From positions 1 through 32,753 of the forward strand of contig JASHOT010000079.1 of assembly GCA_030040965.1 (NCBI GenBank): a stretch of 32,753 bases of DNA, in the 5' to 3' direction. Below are positions 16,930-23,925 of this stretch, one piece after another; the first letter of the stretch is position 1; every line of letters starts with the position of its first letter. Source of the stretch: Candidatus Sulfotelmatobacter sp. Its GTDB lineage: Bacteria; Acidobacteriota; Terriglobia; Terriglobales; Acidobacteriaceae. The translations under genes and the position numbers were made by a program. The notes under the pieces were generated by a model that was not told the origin of the DNA, ran no database searches, and saw only the letters and a program-made list of their open reading frames with translations.

Positions 16930-18744
16930 GTGGGGAAGTCTCCGCTTCAGCATCGTTGGAAGTGGACCACCGTGGTGTGCCTGGTGGTGTGCGTCCATGT
17001 TTTCTTATCTCTATTCGTACGGCGATGCTTTGCCCTCACCGCCTTTGGCGACATTTTGCAGAACACTATCCTTTTTTGTGCGGTCGTAGCTTTTCTCGCC
17101 AACGCAAAAAACGCAACTTCCAAAGGACGCCTGTTCTGGGGATTGATGAGTCTTGGCCTGGGAATGTGGGTAATTTCGCAGGTGATGTGGACGTATATCG
17201 AAGTCTACCTGCGCCACGAGGCTCCTAATCCTTTCGTTGGCGATGTCATCCTGTTTCTGCATATTGTTCCCATGACCGCAGCGGTGGCGATCCAGCCGCA
17301 CGTTCAGCAGGATGATCGCGTCATACGCGCGGGGACTCTCGACTTCGCGCTTCTTTTCACGTGGTGGTTGTTTCTCTATCTGTTTGTGGTGATCCCGTGG
17401 CAGTACGTTCATCCCATTGAGTCCACGTATGGCAGAAGTTTTGACCTGCTCTATGTGAGCGAAGAACTCGTTCTCGCCGCAGGGCTATTTCTGGTTTGGA
17501 GGCGCAGCCAGGGCGTGTGGCGACGAATTTACCTGCAGCTGTTCGGCGCCACTTTGTCGTACTGCGTTGCCTCGCTGGCAGCGAGCGAAGCCATTGATCT
17601 CCACCTTTATTACACCGGGAGCCTGTTCGATGTTCCGCTGGTGGCGTCGATGCTGTGGTTTGTTCGCATCGGGTTCTTACCGCGCGAGTCTGTGGTGGAA
17701 GCACCGGAGGCCCCCGGGCATGGCCATGGTATATGGAAAGCGCGGCTCGCCATGGTGGCCGTATTCGTTACACCGATGATGATTGCCTGGGCGCAGTTTG
17801 GCGGAAATGTTCCGCAGAGCGTTCGGACCTATCGCTTGCTGCTCACCGTTGCGGTCATGATCGTGATGGGAGCCTTGGTATTTCTGAAGCAACATCTGCT
17901 GGATCGCGAACTGTTGGGTCTGCTGCGCCTCTCCCGTTACAACCTTGAAGAAATGCGCCGGCTCAAGGATGAACTGGAGAACAAAGAGCATTCGCTGCGA
18001 TGGCACAGTCTGGAGTTACAGCGCAAAAATCTGGAGTTGCAGGAAATCTCGTTCACCGACGTACTCACTGGAATCTGGAATCGCCGCTATCTGGAAGAAA
18101 TTCTGACTGCGGAAGCGCAGCAGGTCCTGCGCAATTATCAGCGGGCGCGGGGAAACGACATTCGCAAGCTGGATCACCGCGATCTGGTTTTCATCATGGT
18201 CGACATTGATTTCTTCAAGGAGGTCAACGATCTCCACGGACATCCCGTCGGCGATCGCCTGCTGCAGCTTGTGGCGCAGCGCCTCTCGACTGTGGTGCGC
18301 AAATCCGATGTGCTGGTGCGCTGGGGCGGAGAAGAGTTTCTTATCATGAGTCGCTCAACCGATCCTGCCGGCACACCCCAGTTTTGCAGCCGTGTTCTTG
18401 AGGTTGTTTCATCCGAGCCATTCGATCTTGGACAGGGAATCAAGATTCGAAAAACCTGTTCGATCGGTTGGGCGCCCTATCCGTGGAGTCGCACTGCCTA
18501 TGAATCGATCTGCGCCGAAGAAATCATTGGCTTGGCCGATACGGCCCTGTATCGTGCGAAAGCTCTGGGAAGAAATCAGGGTGTTGGAGTTCTGCCCAGC
18601 GACACCGCGATCGCAATGCCGGAGGCGGTAAACCTCGTGGCGGTGCAGCAGACAGACTCGACGCTAGCCAATATCATCCGAACGCCGTGTCCGGGCCGCA
18701 GCGCGGTCGCAGATGGGGAAATCGCAAATAAGGCTCACGGCTAG
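16930..18744 (+). CDS. Membrane-bound diguanylate cyclase (GGDEF)
   Basis: Makes c-di-GMP from two GTP. From GTG 16930 the protein has 604 residues. The N-terminal half (to about 320) is hydrophobic with roughly nine membrane helices, a sensor region I cannot match to a named MASE domain. A coiled-coil-like stretch (LSRYNLEEMRRLKDELENKEHSLRWHSLELQRKNLEL by parts, about 335-375) links to the GGDEF domain: FTDVLTGIWNRRYLEE, VDIDFFKEVNDLHGHPVGDRLLQ and RWGGEEF (residues 466-470, active site). An RKSD (457-460) lies five residues before it, the inhibitory I-site. A variable tail follows LADTALYRAKALGRN. The HD-GYP gene that follows faces it. Confidence 0.94.
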   Translation: MGKSPLQHRWKWTTVVCLVVCVHVFLSLFVRRCFALTAFGDILQNTILFCAVVAFLANAKNATSKGRLFWGLMSLGLGMWVISQVMWTYIEVYLRHEAPNPFVGDVILFLHIVPMTAAVAIQPHVQQDDRVIRAGTLDFALLFTWWLFLYLFVVIPWQYVHPIESTYGRSFDLLYVSEELVLAAGLFLVWRRSQGVWRRIYLQLFGATLSYCVASLAASEAIDLHLYYTGSLFDVPLVASMLWFVRIGFLPRESVVEAPEAPGHGHGIWKARLAMVAVFVTPMMIAWAQFGGNVPQSVRTYRLLLTVAVMIVMGALVFLKQHLLDRELLGLLRLSRYNLEEMRRLKDELENKEHSLRWHSLELQRKNLELQEISFTDVLTGIWNRRYLEEILTAEAQQVLRNYQRARGNDIRKLDHRDLVFIMVDIDFFKEVNDLHGHPVGDRLLQLVAQRLSTVVRKSDVLVRWGGEEFLIMSRSTDPAGTPQFCSRVLEVVSSEPFDLGQGIKIRKTCSIGWAPYPWSRTAYESICAEEIIGLADTALYRAKALGRNQGVGVLPSDTAIAMPEAVNLVAVQQTDSTLANIIRTPCPGRSAVADGEIANKAHG

Positions 18745-18893
18745 TGGATGCGAGAGATTTCACGAGATGTTGCGCGCAGACGTCTTTTGGGCTGATCAGA
18801 CATTTGGCACTTCAGATAACGATCGGCCAACGCGATAAGGGCGACAGATCCGGAAATTCCACCGCGCTGGTGGCTATCGTGAGATGGGCGGGA

Positions 18894-20834
18894 CTACCTT
18901 TTCCCCGACGCAACGCTGGCCGCTTTCGGCTTAGAAACTTGCTCCAGTGCAAGTCCCATGCCCGTTGCCATCGCTTCCGCAATTGGAAGGTCGTCCGATG
19001 AGAACGCGTCTGCATTGGTGCGATACAGAGCCAACACCGCGGCGACTCCGGCGCTGCCTTCGAGCGGCAGAGCCAAGGCGGACCGCAGGGTGCTGAATTT
19101 CTTTGCGTCGTTCAGATAGCCAGGCTCAACCGTGGGATTTCCATTCAGGATCGGCTTGTGATTCTGCGCGACCCATCCTGATAGTCCTTCTCCCAGCGGA
19201 ATCCGGAGAGAAGAAAACAGCTGACAATTTTCTCCACTCACAAATTCGGGAATCAAGAAGTCGTCGATCAGGCGGTAGATGGCAAATGAATCGTATGGCA
19301 GCAACGTTTTGATGCGCACAGCGAGTAAAGATGCAAGATCGGCTGCTCTGAGGGACGGCATCAGACGGCTGAAATCCGAAATTTCCTGAGCGTGGCTGCG
19401 GGCGGCGGAAATTAACGCGGCTGAATCTCCTGAGATTCGTGAATGCGCGATGCCTGACTCGACAGATTCTGCAAAACCTGCATCGGGCGCGGCTCCCCGC
19501 GCCACCTTGATATCGGTGGAAAGTTTTGGAGGCGACTGCATCGGCTGTTCATTGGCCATTTTTTCCAGCTCGATATAACGCCGGTGAAGGATCGCGACCA
19601 CGCTCGGATCGAAGGCCTTCCCGGATTCCGAAACGACCTTGGCCATGGCCTCGTCGAGCGGCAGAGCCTTGCGGTACTGACGATCCGACGCGAGCGCATC
19701 GAGGCAGTCGACCGCTGCCAGAATTCTTGCGCCCATTGGAATGGCGTCACCCACTAATCCGTTGGGATATCCGCTGCCATCCCATTTTTCGTGGTGGGCG
19801 CGCACGATGGGCACGACCGGATACGGAAAATCGACCTGCTCCAGAATTTCTGCTCCGACAATGGGATGAATCTTCATCTTGTCGAATTCTTCCGGCGTCA
19901 ACTTGCCGGGCTTCGAGATGATGTGCTCGGGCACTGCCAGCTTGCCAATATCGTGCAAGACCGACGCCGCGCGGAGTGCCTCGGTCTCGTCTTCGCTCAG
20001 GCCCAGATTCTTGGCCAGTTCCATCGCGTACACGCGCACCCGTTGCAGGTGTTCACCCGTAGTCTGATCTTTCGCCTCGATCGCCAGCGCCAGCGCCTCG
20101 ATGGTCCGCAAATGCAGGTTCGAAACCTGTTCGGCATGTTTTTTCTCGGTTTCGAGCTTGCCCAGATACAGATGATACGAGCGATACATCAGATAAATCG
20201 GAGGAAGAACGAGCAATGACGATTGCCAACCAACATGGGCGTTGAGAAAGTGAACCAATCCAGCCGCGGCCGCACCCACCATGTAATAGGGGAACGACCA
20301 GAAATAGCAGTCGTTCCAGATCTTCGAGATCGCCTTATCTTCAGTCAGCCCAATGATGGTAGACATCGCGGCCGTATTGCATCCGAACAACGTGACGGCA
20401 GCCACGAGGAGAGCCAGCGGTCCAGGTGCATGAAGAACGTAAATGGCGATCAGCTTGTAGGCGCCATACGCGACGGCAGCAGATACCGTCAGTTGCGCCC
20501 AGTTAAAGGCAAACTGGACGAACTTCAGTTGATGTCTCCGCGGTCCCAGAAAAGCCTGCCCGACCGTGCACGCGAGAACAATCAACAGTGTCTCGGGCAA
20601 ACCCAGTTCCAGAATGCCGAGCAGCGTAAACAGAAAGTTGACCGACAGCGTGGCATCGATACCGGGAAGAGTGACCTTGAGCGGAGACGCCAGCAGCGCG
20701 GCAATCAGATAACAGGCGAATTTAACGGGGTCGCTCGCTTGCCAGTGTGAAAACCCGATCCAAAATGGAACGAAGCCAGCCAGACACATAGCCGCAATGA
20801 ACACACGAGCGCCAATGGATCGAACCCACGACAT
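18894..20834 (-). CDS. Membrane HD-GYP protein with C-terminal GAF domain
   Basis: Predicted c-di-GMP phosphodiesterase, 646 residues from the ATG at 20834. The first 220 residues have about seven membrane helices. The HD-GYP domain (about 240-420) has the HD pair in SVLHDIGKLAVPEH (His294-Asp295), HPIVGAEILEQ, and RAHHEKWDGSGYPNGL carrying the GYP motif near 355, then ILAAVDCLDALASDRQYR. The C-terminal 150 residues, LLPYDSFAIYRL ... IPLGEGLSGWVAQNHKP, form a GAF domain. Phosphodiesterase plus GAF after the catalytic domain is less usual than GAF before it. It is convergent with the cyclase (149 bases between), and divergent from the subtilisin gene. Confidence 0.93.
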   Translation of the reverse strand: MSWVRSIGARVFIAAMCLAGFVPFWIGFSHWQASDPVKFACYLIAALLASPLKVTLPGIDATLSVNFLFTLLGILELGLPETLLIVLACTVGQAFLGPRRHQLKFVQFAFNWAQLTVSAAVAYGAYKLIAIYVLHAPGPLALLVAAVTLFGCNTAAMSTIIGLTEDKAISKIWNDCYFWSFPYYMVGAAAAGLVHFLNAHVGWQSSLLVLPPIYLMYRSYHLYLGKLETEKKHAEQVSNLHLRTIEALALAIEAKDQTTGEHLQRVRVYAMELAKNLGLSEDETEALRAASVLHDIGKLAVPEHIISKPGKLTPEEFDKMKIHPIVGAEILEQVDFPYPVVPIVRAHHEKWDGSGYPNGLVGDAIPMGARILAAVDCLDALASDRQYRKALPLDEAMAKVVSESGKAFDPSVVAILHRRYIELEKMANEQPMQSPPKLSTDIKVARGAAPDAGFAESVESGIAHSRISGDSAALISAARSHAQEISDFSRLMPSLRAADLASLLAVRIKTLLPYDSFAIYRLIDDFLIPEFVSGENCQLFSSLRIPLGEGLSGWVAQNHKPILNGNPTVEPGYLNDAKKFSTLRSALALPLEGSAGVAAVLALYRTNADAFSSDDLPIAEAMATGMGLALEQVSKPKAASVASGKR

Positions 20835-20997
20835 GCGAAGTGCTTAAATTTTCAACGATTTGCGTCCCCATGTCCGCCCAAAAAAGGAAGCGGGGATTAC
20901 CAAGGTTTGTCTTTGCTAAAACGTTTAAAATCAGCGATTTATTTGCCGCTTCGCTTCGCACAAGTCCGGCGTGCCGCGCATCGAAGTTTGAGCCAAC

Positions 20998-21026
20998 TTG
21001 TCCCACGGCCCAACCACGTGGGACAA
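20998..21026. promoter_or_regulatory. 10-base inverted repeat in the subtilisin leader
   Basis: TTGTCCCACG (20998-21007) and CGTGGGACAA (21017-21026) are perfectly complementary around a nine-base loop, and the stem can continue with ACTT against AAGT past a bulged A. No U-tract follows, so it is more likely an operator or an mRNA structure than a terminator. Confidence 0.5.
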
Positions 21027-21126
21027 AGTGCCCGCTGGATTTCGCAACACTTGCCTTTAAGTTGCTGATAATAAAGCATCAACTGATCCCGATTTGGAAC
21101 TCCATCTGCACAGTTACAGGTTACTT

Positions 21127-21185
21127 GGGGGGCGCGCTGAGCGCATTGGGGATCTTTTGGGGACCTTTGGGGGATATTGGGGGGG
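21127..21185 (+). promoter_or_regulatory. G-quadruplex-type motif at the ribosome-binding site of the subtilisin gene
   Basis: Five G-runs: 21127-21132 (6 G), 21148-21151 (4), 21159-21162 (4), 21169-21173 (5) and 21179-21185 (7). The last four are spaced by loops of 7, 6 and 5 bases, so they meet the G4-plus, loop 1-7 rule for a four-tetrad quadruplex. The last run ends two bases before the ATG at 21188 and is the only Shine-Dalgarno-like sequence there. Confidence 0.65.
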
Positions 21186-21187
21186 CT

Positions 21188-22951
21188 ATGAAGAAGTTTG
21201 TGATCTTGTTGTTGCTGTCTGCCACGGTGATGTTGCAGGCACAAGCCAACAACTCAAAAATCTCGCCGGAACTGCAAAATTACCCGGCCAACCAACAAGT
21301 GAACGTGATCGTGCAGTACGCGCCCGGCACTCAGGTGAACTGCAACAGTTTGCTGGGAATTGTAACTTGTCTGGTGAATGACATTGTCAAGCTGGGTGGC
21401 ACGCTGCTGGCCGATCTGCCCATTGTAAACGGCGTCCTGGCCACGCTCGATGGCAATGGCATCGCGAGCCTCTCAAATCAGTCGAATGTCGTCTACATCA
21501 GCTCGGACCGTCCTATTGCCCCAACGCTTAGTAACGCTGCGCCTGCCATTAATGCGTTCGCGGCTTGGCAGGCGGGGTATACGGGTGAAGGAATTGGAGT
21601 CGCACTGATCGATAGCGGCGTGTACGCGCATCCTGACCTTAATGGCGGATTGCTCGGAATGTCGCGTGTCGTCTGGAATCAAAGTTTCGTTCCCAGCAAC
21701 TCGAGCGCGGTTGATCAGTACGGTCATGGAACACACGTCGCGGGATTGATTGCTGGCGACGGAGCCAGCTCTGCCGGTGCACAATACACTCGCCAGTTCA
21801 AAGGCATCGCCCCGCAGGCCAATATCGTCAACCTGCGCGTTCTCGATCAAAATGGCGAGGGCACCGACAGTGCCGTGATCGCCGCTATCAACGAAGCGAT
21901 CAGTCTCAAGTCGCTGTTCAACATCCGCGTCATCAATCTTTCGCTGGGACGCGCCATCTACGAAAGCTACAAGCTCGATCCGGTCTGCCAGGCAGCCGAA
22001 GCTGCGTGGAAAAATGGAATCGTGGTTGTGGTCGCGGCCGGCAATAACGGACGTTATCTGCCGACCGAAGGCTATGGAACGATCACCTCGCCCGGCAACG
22101 ATCCGTATGTCATTACCGTTGGCGACATGAAGCCGATGGGAACGCCTACGCGTCTGGACGACCTGATCGCGAGTTACAGCTCGAAGGGTCCGACGGCGCT
22201 GGATGCTGTCACAAAGCCAGACCTTGTTGCTCCCGGCAATCTCCTAGTCTCGCTGGAAGATCCGAACTCGACGCTTTACAACCAATATCCGGGCAACGAC
22301 GTGCCGTACGGTTACTACGTAAACGGCGGCAGTTCGGCCTCCTCATCGACCTACTTCACGCTGAGCGGCACCAGTATGGCCGCTGGCGTGGTAAGCGGAG
22401 TCGTCGCCGATCTTCTGCAGAAGAGCCCCAGCCTCACGCCGGATCAGGTAAAAGCGCGGCTGATGAAGACAGCGTGGAAGTCTCTGCCCGCATTCAGCAG
22501 CACGACCGACCCGACCACCGGCATCACTTATACCGACCAGTACGATGTGTTCACGGTCGGCGCGGGTTACGTTGACGTGGAAGCGGCTCTTTCCAACACT
22601 GACGTGGCCAATGGAACCGCGATGTCTCCCATCGCAACCTTCAACGGCACCTCGGACACGGTAACTCTGCTGCCGAATCCCTCATCGGTGTGGAACACAT
22701 CCGCCACATGGTCGTACGCGCTGGTTTGGGGAACTTCCCAGTTCGTTACCGGCACCACCTCGGCAGCGGTCACCGCGACGTCGAGCTCCTCTTCCGGCAG
22801 TAGTCCGCTCTGGGGCAACAACGCCATGTGGGGTAGCAATGCCATGTGGGGTAGTAACGCGATGTGGGGCAGCAACGCCATGTGGGGCAGTAATGCCATG
22901 TGGGGTAGCAATGCGATGTGGGGAAGCAGCTTTCCAGAAGGCGAGCAGTAA
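21188..22951 (+). CDS. Secreted subtilisin-like serine protease (S8) with NAMWGS repeats
   Basis: 587 residues from ATG 21188. A signal peptide MKKFVILLLLSATVMLQAQA is followed by an inhibitor-I9-like prodomain (VNVIVQYAPGTQ to VVYIS). The peptidase domain has the full triad: Asp in GVALIDSGVYAHPDL, His in DQYGHGTHVAGLIAGDG and Ser in TLSGTSMAAGVVSGVVADLL, with Asn in VVVAAGNNGRY for the oxyanion hole. After PNPSSVWNTSATWSYALVWG comes a Ser-rich linker and six exact NAMWGS repeats (22820-22927), then SFPEGEQ. The frame is open another 116 codons upstream but the leader there is not protein-like. It is probably exported and matured by prodomain removal; the substrate is unknown. A terminator follows. 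Confidence 0.93.
   Translation: MKKFVILLLLSATVMLQAQANNSKISPELQNYPANQQVNVIVQYAPGTQVNCNSLLGIVTCLVNDIVKLGGTLLADLPIVNGVLATLDGNGIASLSNQSNVVYISSDRPIAPTLSNAAPAINAFAAWQAGYTGEGIGVALIDSGVYAHPDLNGGLLGMSRVVWNQSFVPSNSSAVDQYGHGTHVAGLIAGDGASSAGAQYTRQFKGIAPQANIVNLRVLDQNGEGTDSAVIAAINEAISLKSLFNIRVINLSLGRAIYESYKLDPVCQAAEAAWKNGIVVVVAAGNNGRYLPTEGYGTITSPGNDPYVITVGDMKPMGTPTRLDDLIASYSSKGPTALDAVTKPDLVAPGNLLVSLEDPNSTLYNQYPGNDVPYGYYVNGGSSASSSTYFTLSGTSMAAGVVSGVVADLLQKSPSLTPDQVKARLMKTAWKSLPAFSSTTDPTTGITYTDQYDVFTVGAGYVDVEAALSNTDVANGTAMSPIATFNGTSDTVTLLPNPSSVWNTSATWSYALVWGTSQFVTGTTSAAVTATSSSSSGSSPLWGNNAMWGSNAMWGSNAMWGSNAMWGSNAMWGSNAMWGSSFPEGEQ
22820..22927 (+). repeat. Six tandem 18-base units coding for NAMWGS
   Basis: Six in-frame units at the 3' end of the protease gene. 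Units differ almost only at synonymous positions (AAC/AAT, GCC/GCG, GGT/GGC/GGA, AGC/AGT), so the peptide rather than the DNA is conserved. A degenerate unit (PLWGN) precedes them. Confidence 0.9.
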
Positions 22952-22966
22952 ACACCCCGGTTAGTG

Positions 22967-23003
22967 CGAAAAAGGCTGCGATGCCCTCGTGGCCTTTTTT
23001 ATT
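22967..23003 (+). terminator. Intrinsic terminator after the subtilisin gene
   Basis: AAAAAGGC (22969-22976) pairs with GCCTTTTT (22992-22999), followed by more T's. The A-run on the other side means it can act in both directions, also for the reverse-strand gene ending at 23112. Confidence 0.75.
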
Positions 23004-23111
23004 TTCCTTCTCTCTGAGCGTGCCTGGATATCGCACTGCGCCGCCGAACGTTGCCAGCACAGTCTTTGCCTGATCGGCTCGCGCACGTGCTCAAAAAATC
23101 TTGAGAGCCAG

Positions 23112-23843
23112 CTATTTCGCTGGAATGAGCGTCGCCAGCGCACTTTTCAATTCATCCGGCTTGAAACCGAATGGCCCGGGGCGGCTTTTGTAGACAATGT
23201 GGCCTGCAGCATCGATCAGAAAGAGCCGATCCGGCCATGCCGTGTAGGCAGCTTCGGTTGAGTTACCAAACTCGTCAAGCACCGCCGGAATTTCGATTCC
23301 CAGCTTTCGCACGCAGGTTCCTGCAATCGCGCCACGTTGTTCCTCATCGCGCGGGCTGGCGAATACCACATTGTCTTTGATATTGCTCTGCATCTGCCAG
23401 ACGTCGCTCGGATGCGCCTCAGAGATATAAACCACCAGAAATCCCACGCGATCGCTGTACTGATGGTAGAGCCGGTTGAGGGCGGGAACCTCCCGCCGGA
23501 AAGGCGGTCACGTGTAGCTGCCGAAAACGAGCACCACAGGCCGTCCCTGAGCTGCGAACGACGACAGCTGTACTTGCCCGCTCTTGTCGACTTTCGTCAA
23601 GGTGAAATCTGGAGCGGAGTCGCCCACGTGGAGAGTGCCGCTGCGCGCATGCAGCCACATGGTCTCAAAAGGAAGGACAAGAAAGGCGACGGGCGTGGGA
23701 ATCTTCGACATCACGCGGCCAAAATACTCAGGTGGTTGCCGCATCACCTCATAGATAGAGGCCGAAGCGAGAAGCCATGCTACGGCAATGACGCAGATCG
23801 CCCTGAGGGCAATCCTTTTCACAGACCGGGATAGAAGCTGCAC
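23112..23843 (-). CDS. Deiodinase-family thioredoxin-fold protein with in-frame TGA (predicted selenoprotein)
   Basis: The reverse-strand frame reads through one TGA at 23510-23508 and stays in register on both sides. One membrane helix comes first (RIALRAICVIAVAWLLASASIYEV), then VGDSAPDFTLTKVDKSGQVQLS, a redoxin start. The active site is FGSYT-[TGA]-PPFRREVPALN, followed by GFLVVYISEAHPSDVWQ and later AWPDRLFLIDAAGHIVYKSRPGPFGF. FGSxT-U/C-PPF and VYI-x-EAHxxDxW are the signature of iodothyronine deiodinases and their bacterial relatives. The TGA sits exactly where Cys or Sec is expected, and a SECIS-like hairpin follows. Sec would be residue 112 from GTG 23843, a weak start; GTG 23822 is the alternative. 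It has its own promoter. Substrate unknown; probably a membrane-anchored thiol/selenol redox enzyme. Confidence 0.85.
23481..23497 (-). promoter_or_regulatory. Bacterial SECIS-type hairpin
   Basis: On the reverse strand, 10 bases after the TGA, GGCGGGAGGTTCCCGCC forms a 6-7 bp stem with an AGGTT (GGT) loop. Its 17-base size, the GGU loop and the distance (17 bases from TGA to the loop G) closely match the SelB-binding hairpin of E. coli fdhF as I recall it. The hairpin lies inside the coding sequence, as in bacteria. Confidence 0.8.
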
Positions 23844-23874
23844 TGGATTCCGAGAACCCCAAAAGAGTGCACGG

Positions 23875-23902
23875 ATTATAAGTATTTGAAACGAGAAATC
23901 AA
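23875..23902 (-). promoter_or_regulatory. Sigma-70 type promoter of the deiodinase-like gene
   Basis: On the reverse strand TTGATT (23902-23897) and TATAAT (23880-23875) are 16 bases apart. Transcription would start near 23868, about 25 bases before the GTG at 23843. The site is in the gap after the DUF2207 stop (23926), so the selenoprotein candidate can be expressed separately. Confidence 0.65.
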
Positions 23903-23925
23903 TAGTAGAGAAATAGTATTGAAAC

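Larger units (their letters stand above)
20835..21187 (+). promoter_or_regulatory. 353-base leader between the HD-GYP gene and the subtilisin gene
   Basis: Non-coding as judged by composition, although one frame is open through it. It holds two structures described separately (an inverted repeat at 20998-21026 and a G-rich motif at 21127-21185), and a likely AT-rich promoter zone around 20916-20940 (CTAAAACGTTTAAAATC). The exact promoters of the two divergent genes cannot be fixed. No riboswitch consensus was recognised. Confidence 0.5.

Noticed and set aside
18745-18893. A terminator between the convergent cyclase and HD-GYP genes
   Set aside because: Only a 5-base stem (CCACC/GGTGG) without a T-run was seen.
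20840-21187. A 116-residue N-terminal extension of the subtilisin
   Set aside because: The residues are not protein-like, and the internal ATG at 21188 is followed by a proper signal peptide.
20835-21187. A c-di-GMP (GEMM) riboswitch in the leader
   Set aside because: The leader was compared by eye with the GEMM-I core; the conserved blocks could not be found.
22820-22927. A CRISPR-like or mobile repeat array
   Set aside because: The 18-base units are in-frame codons of the protease with no spacers.
23448-23510. Reading the deiodinase-like gene as two separate short genes or as a frameshift
   Set aside because: The two halves are in the same frame, exactly 20 sense codons separate the TGA from the next possible start, and the family motif (FGSYT-x-PPF) continues across it.
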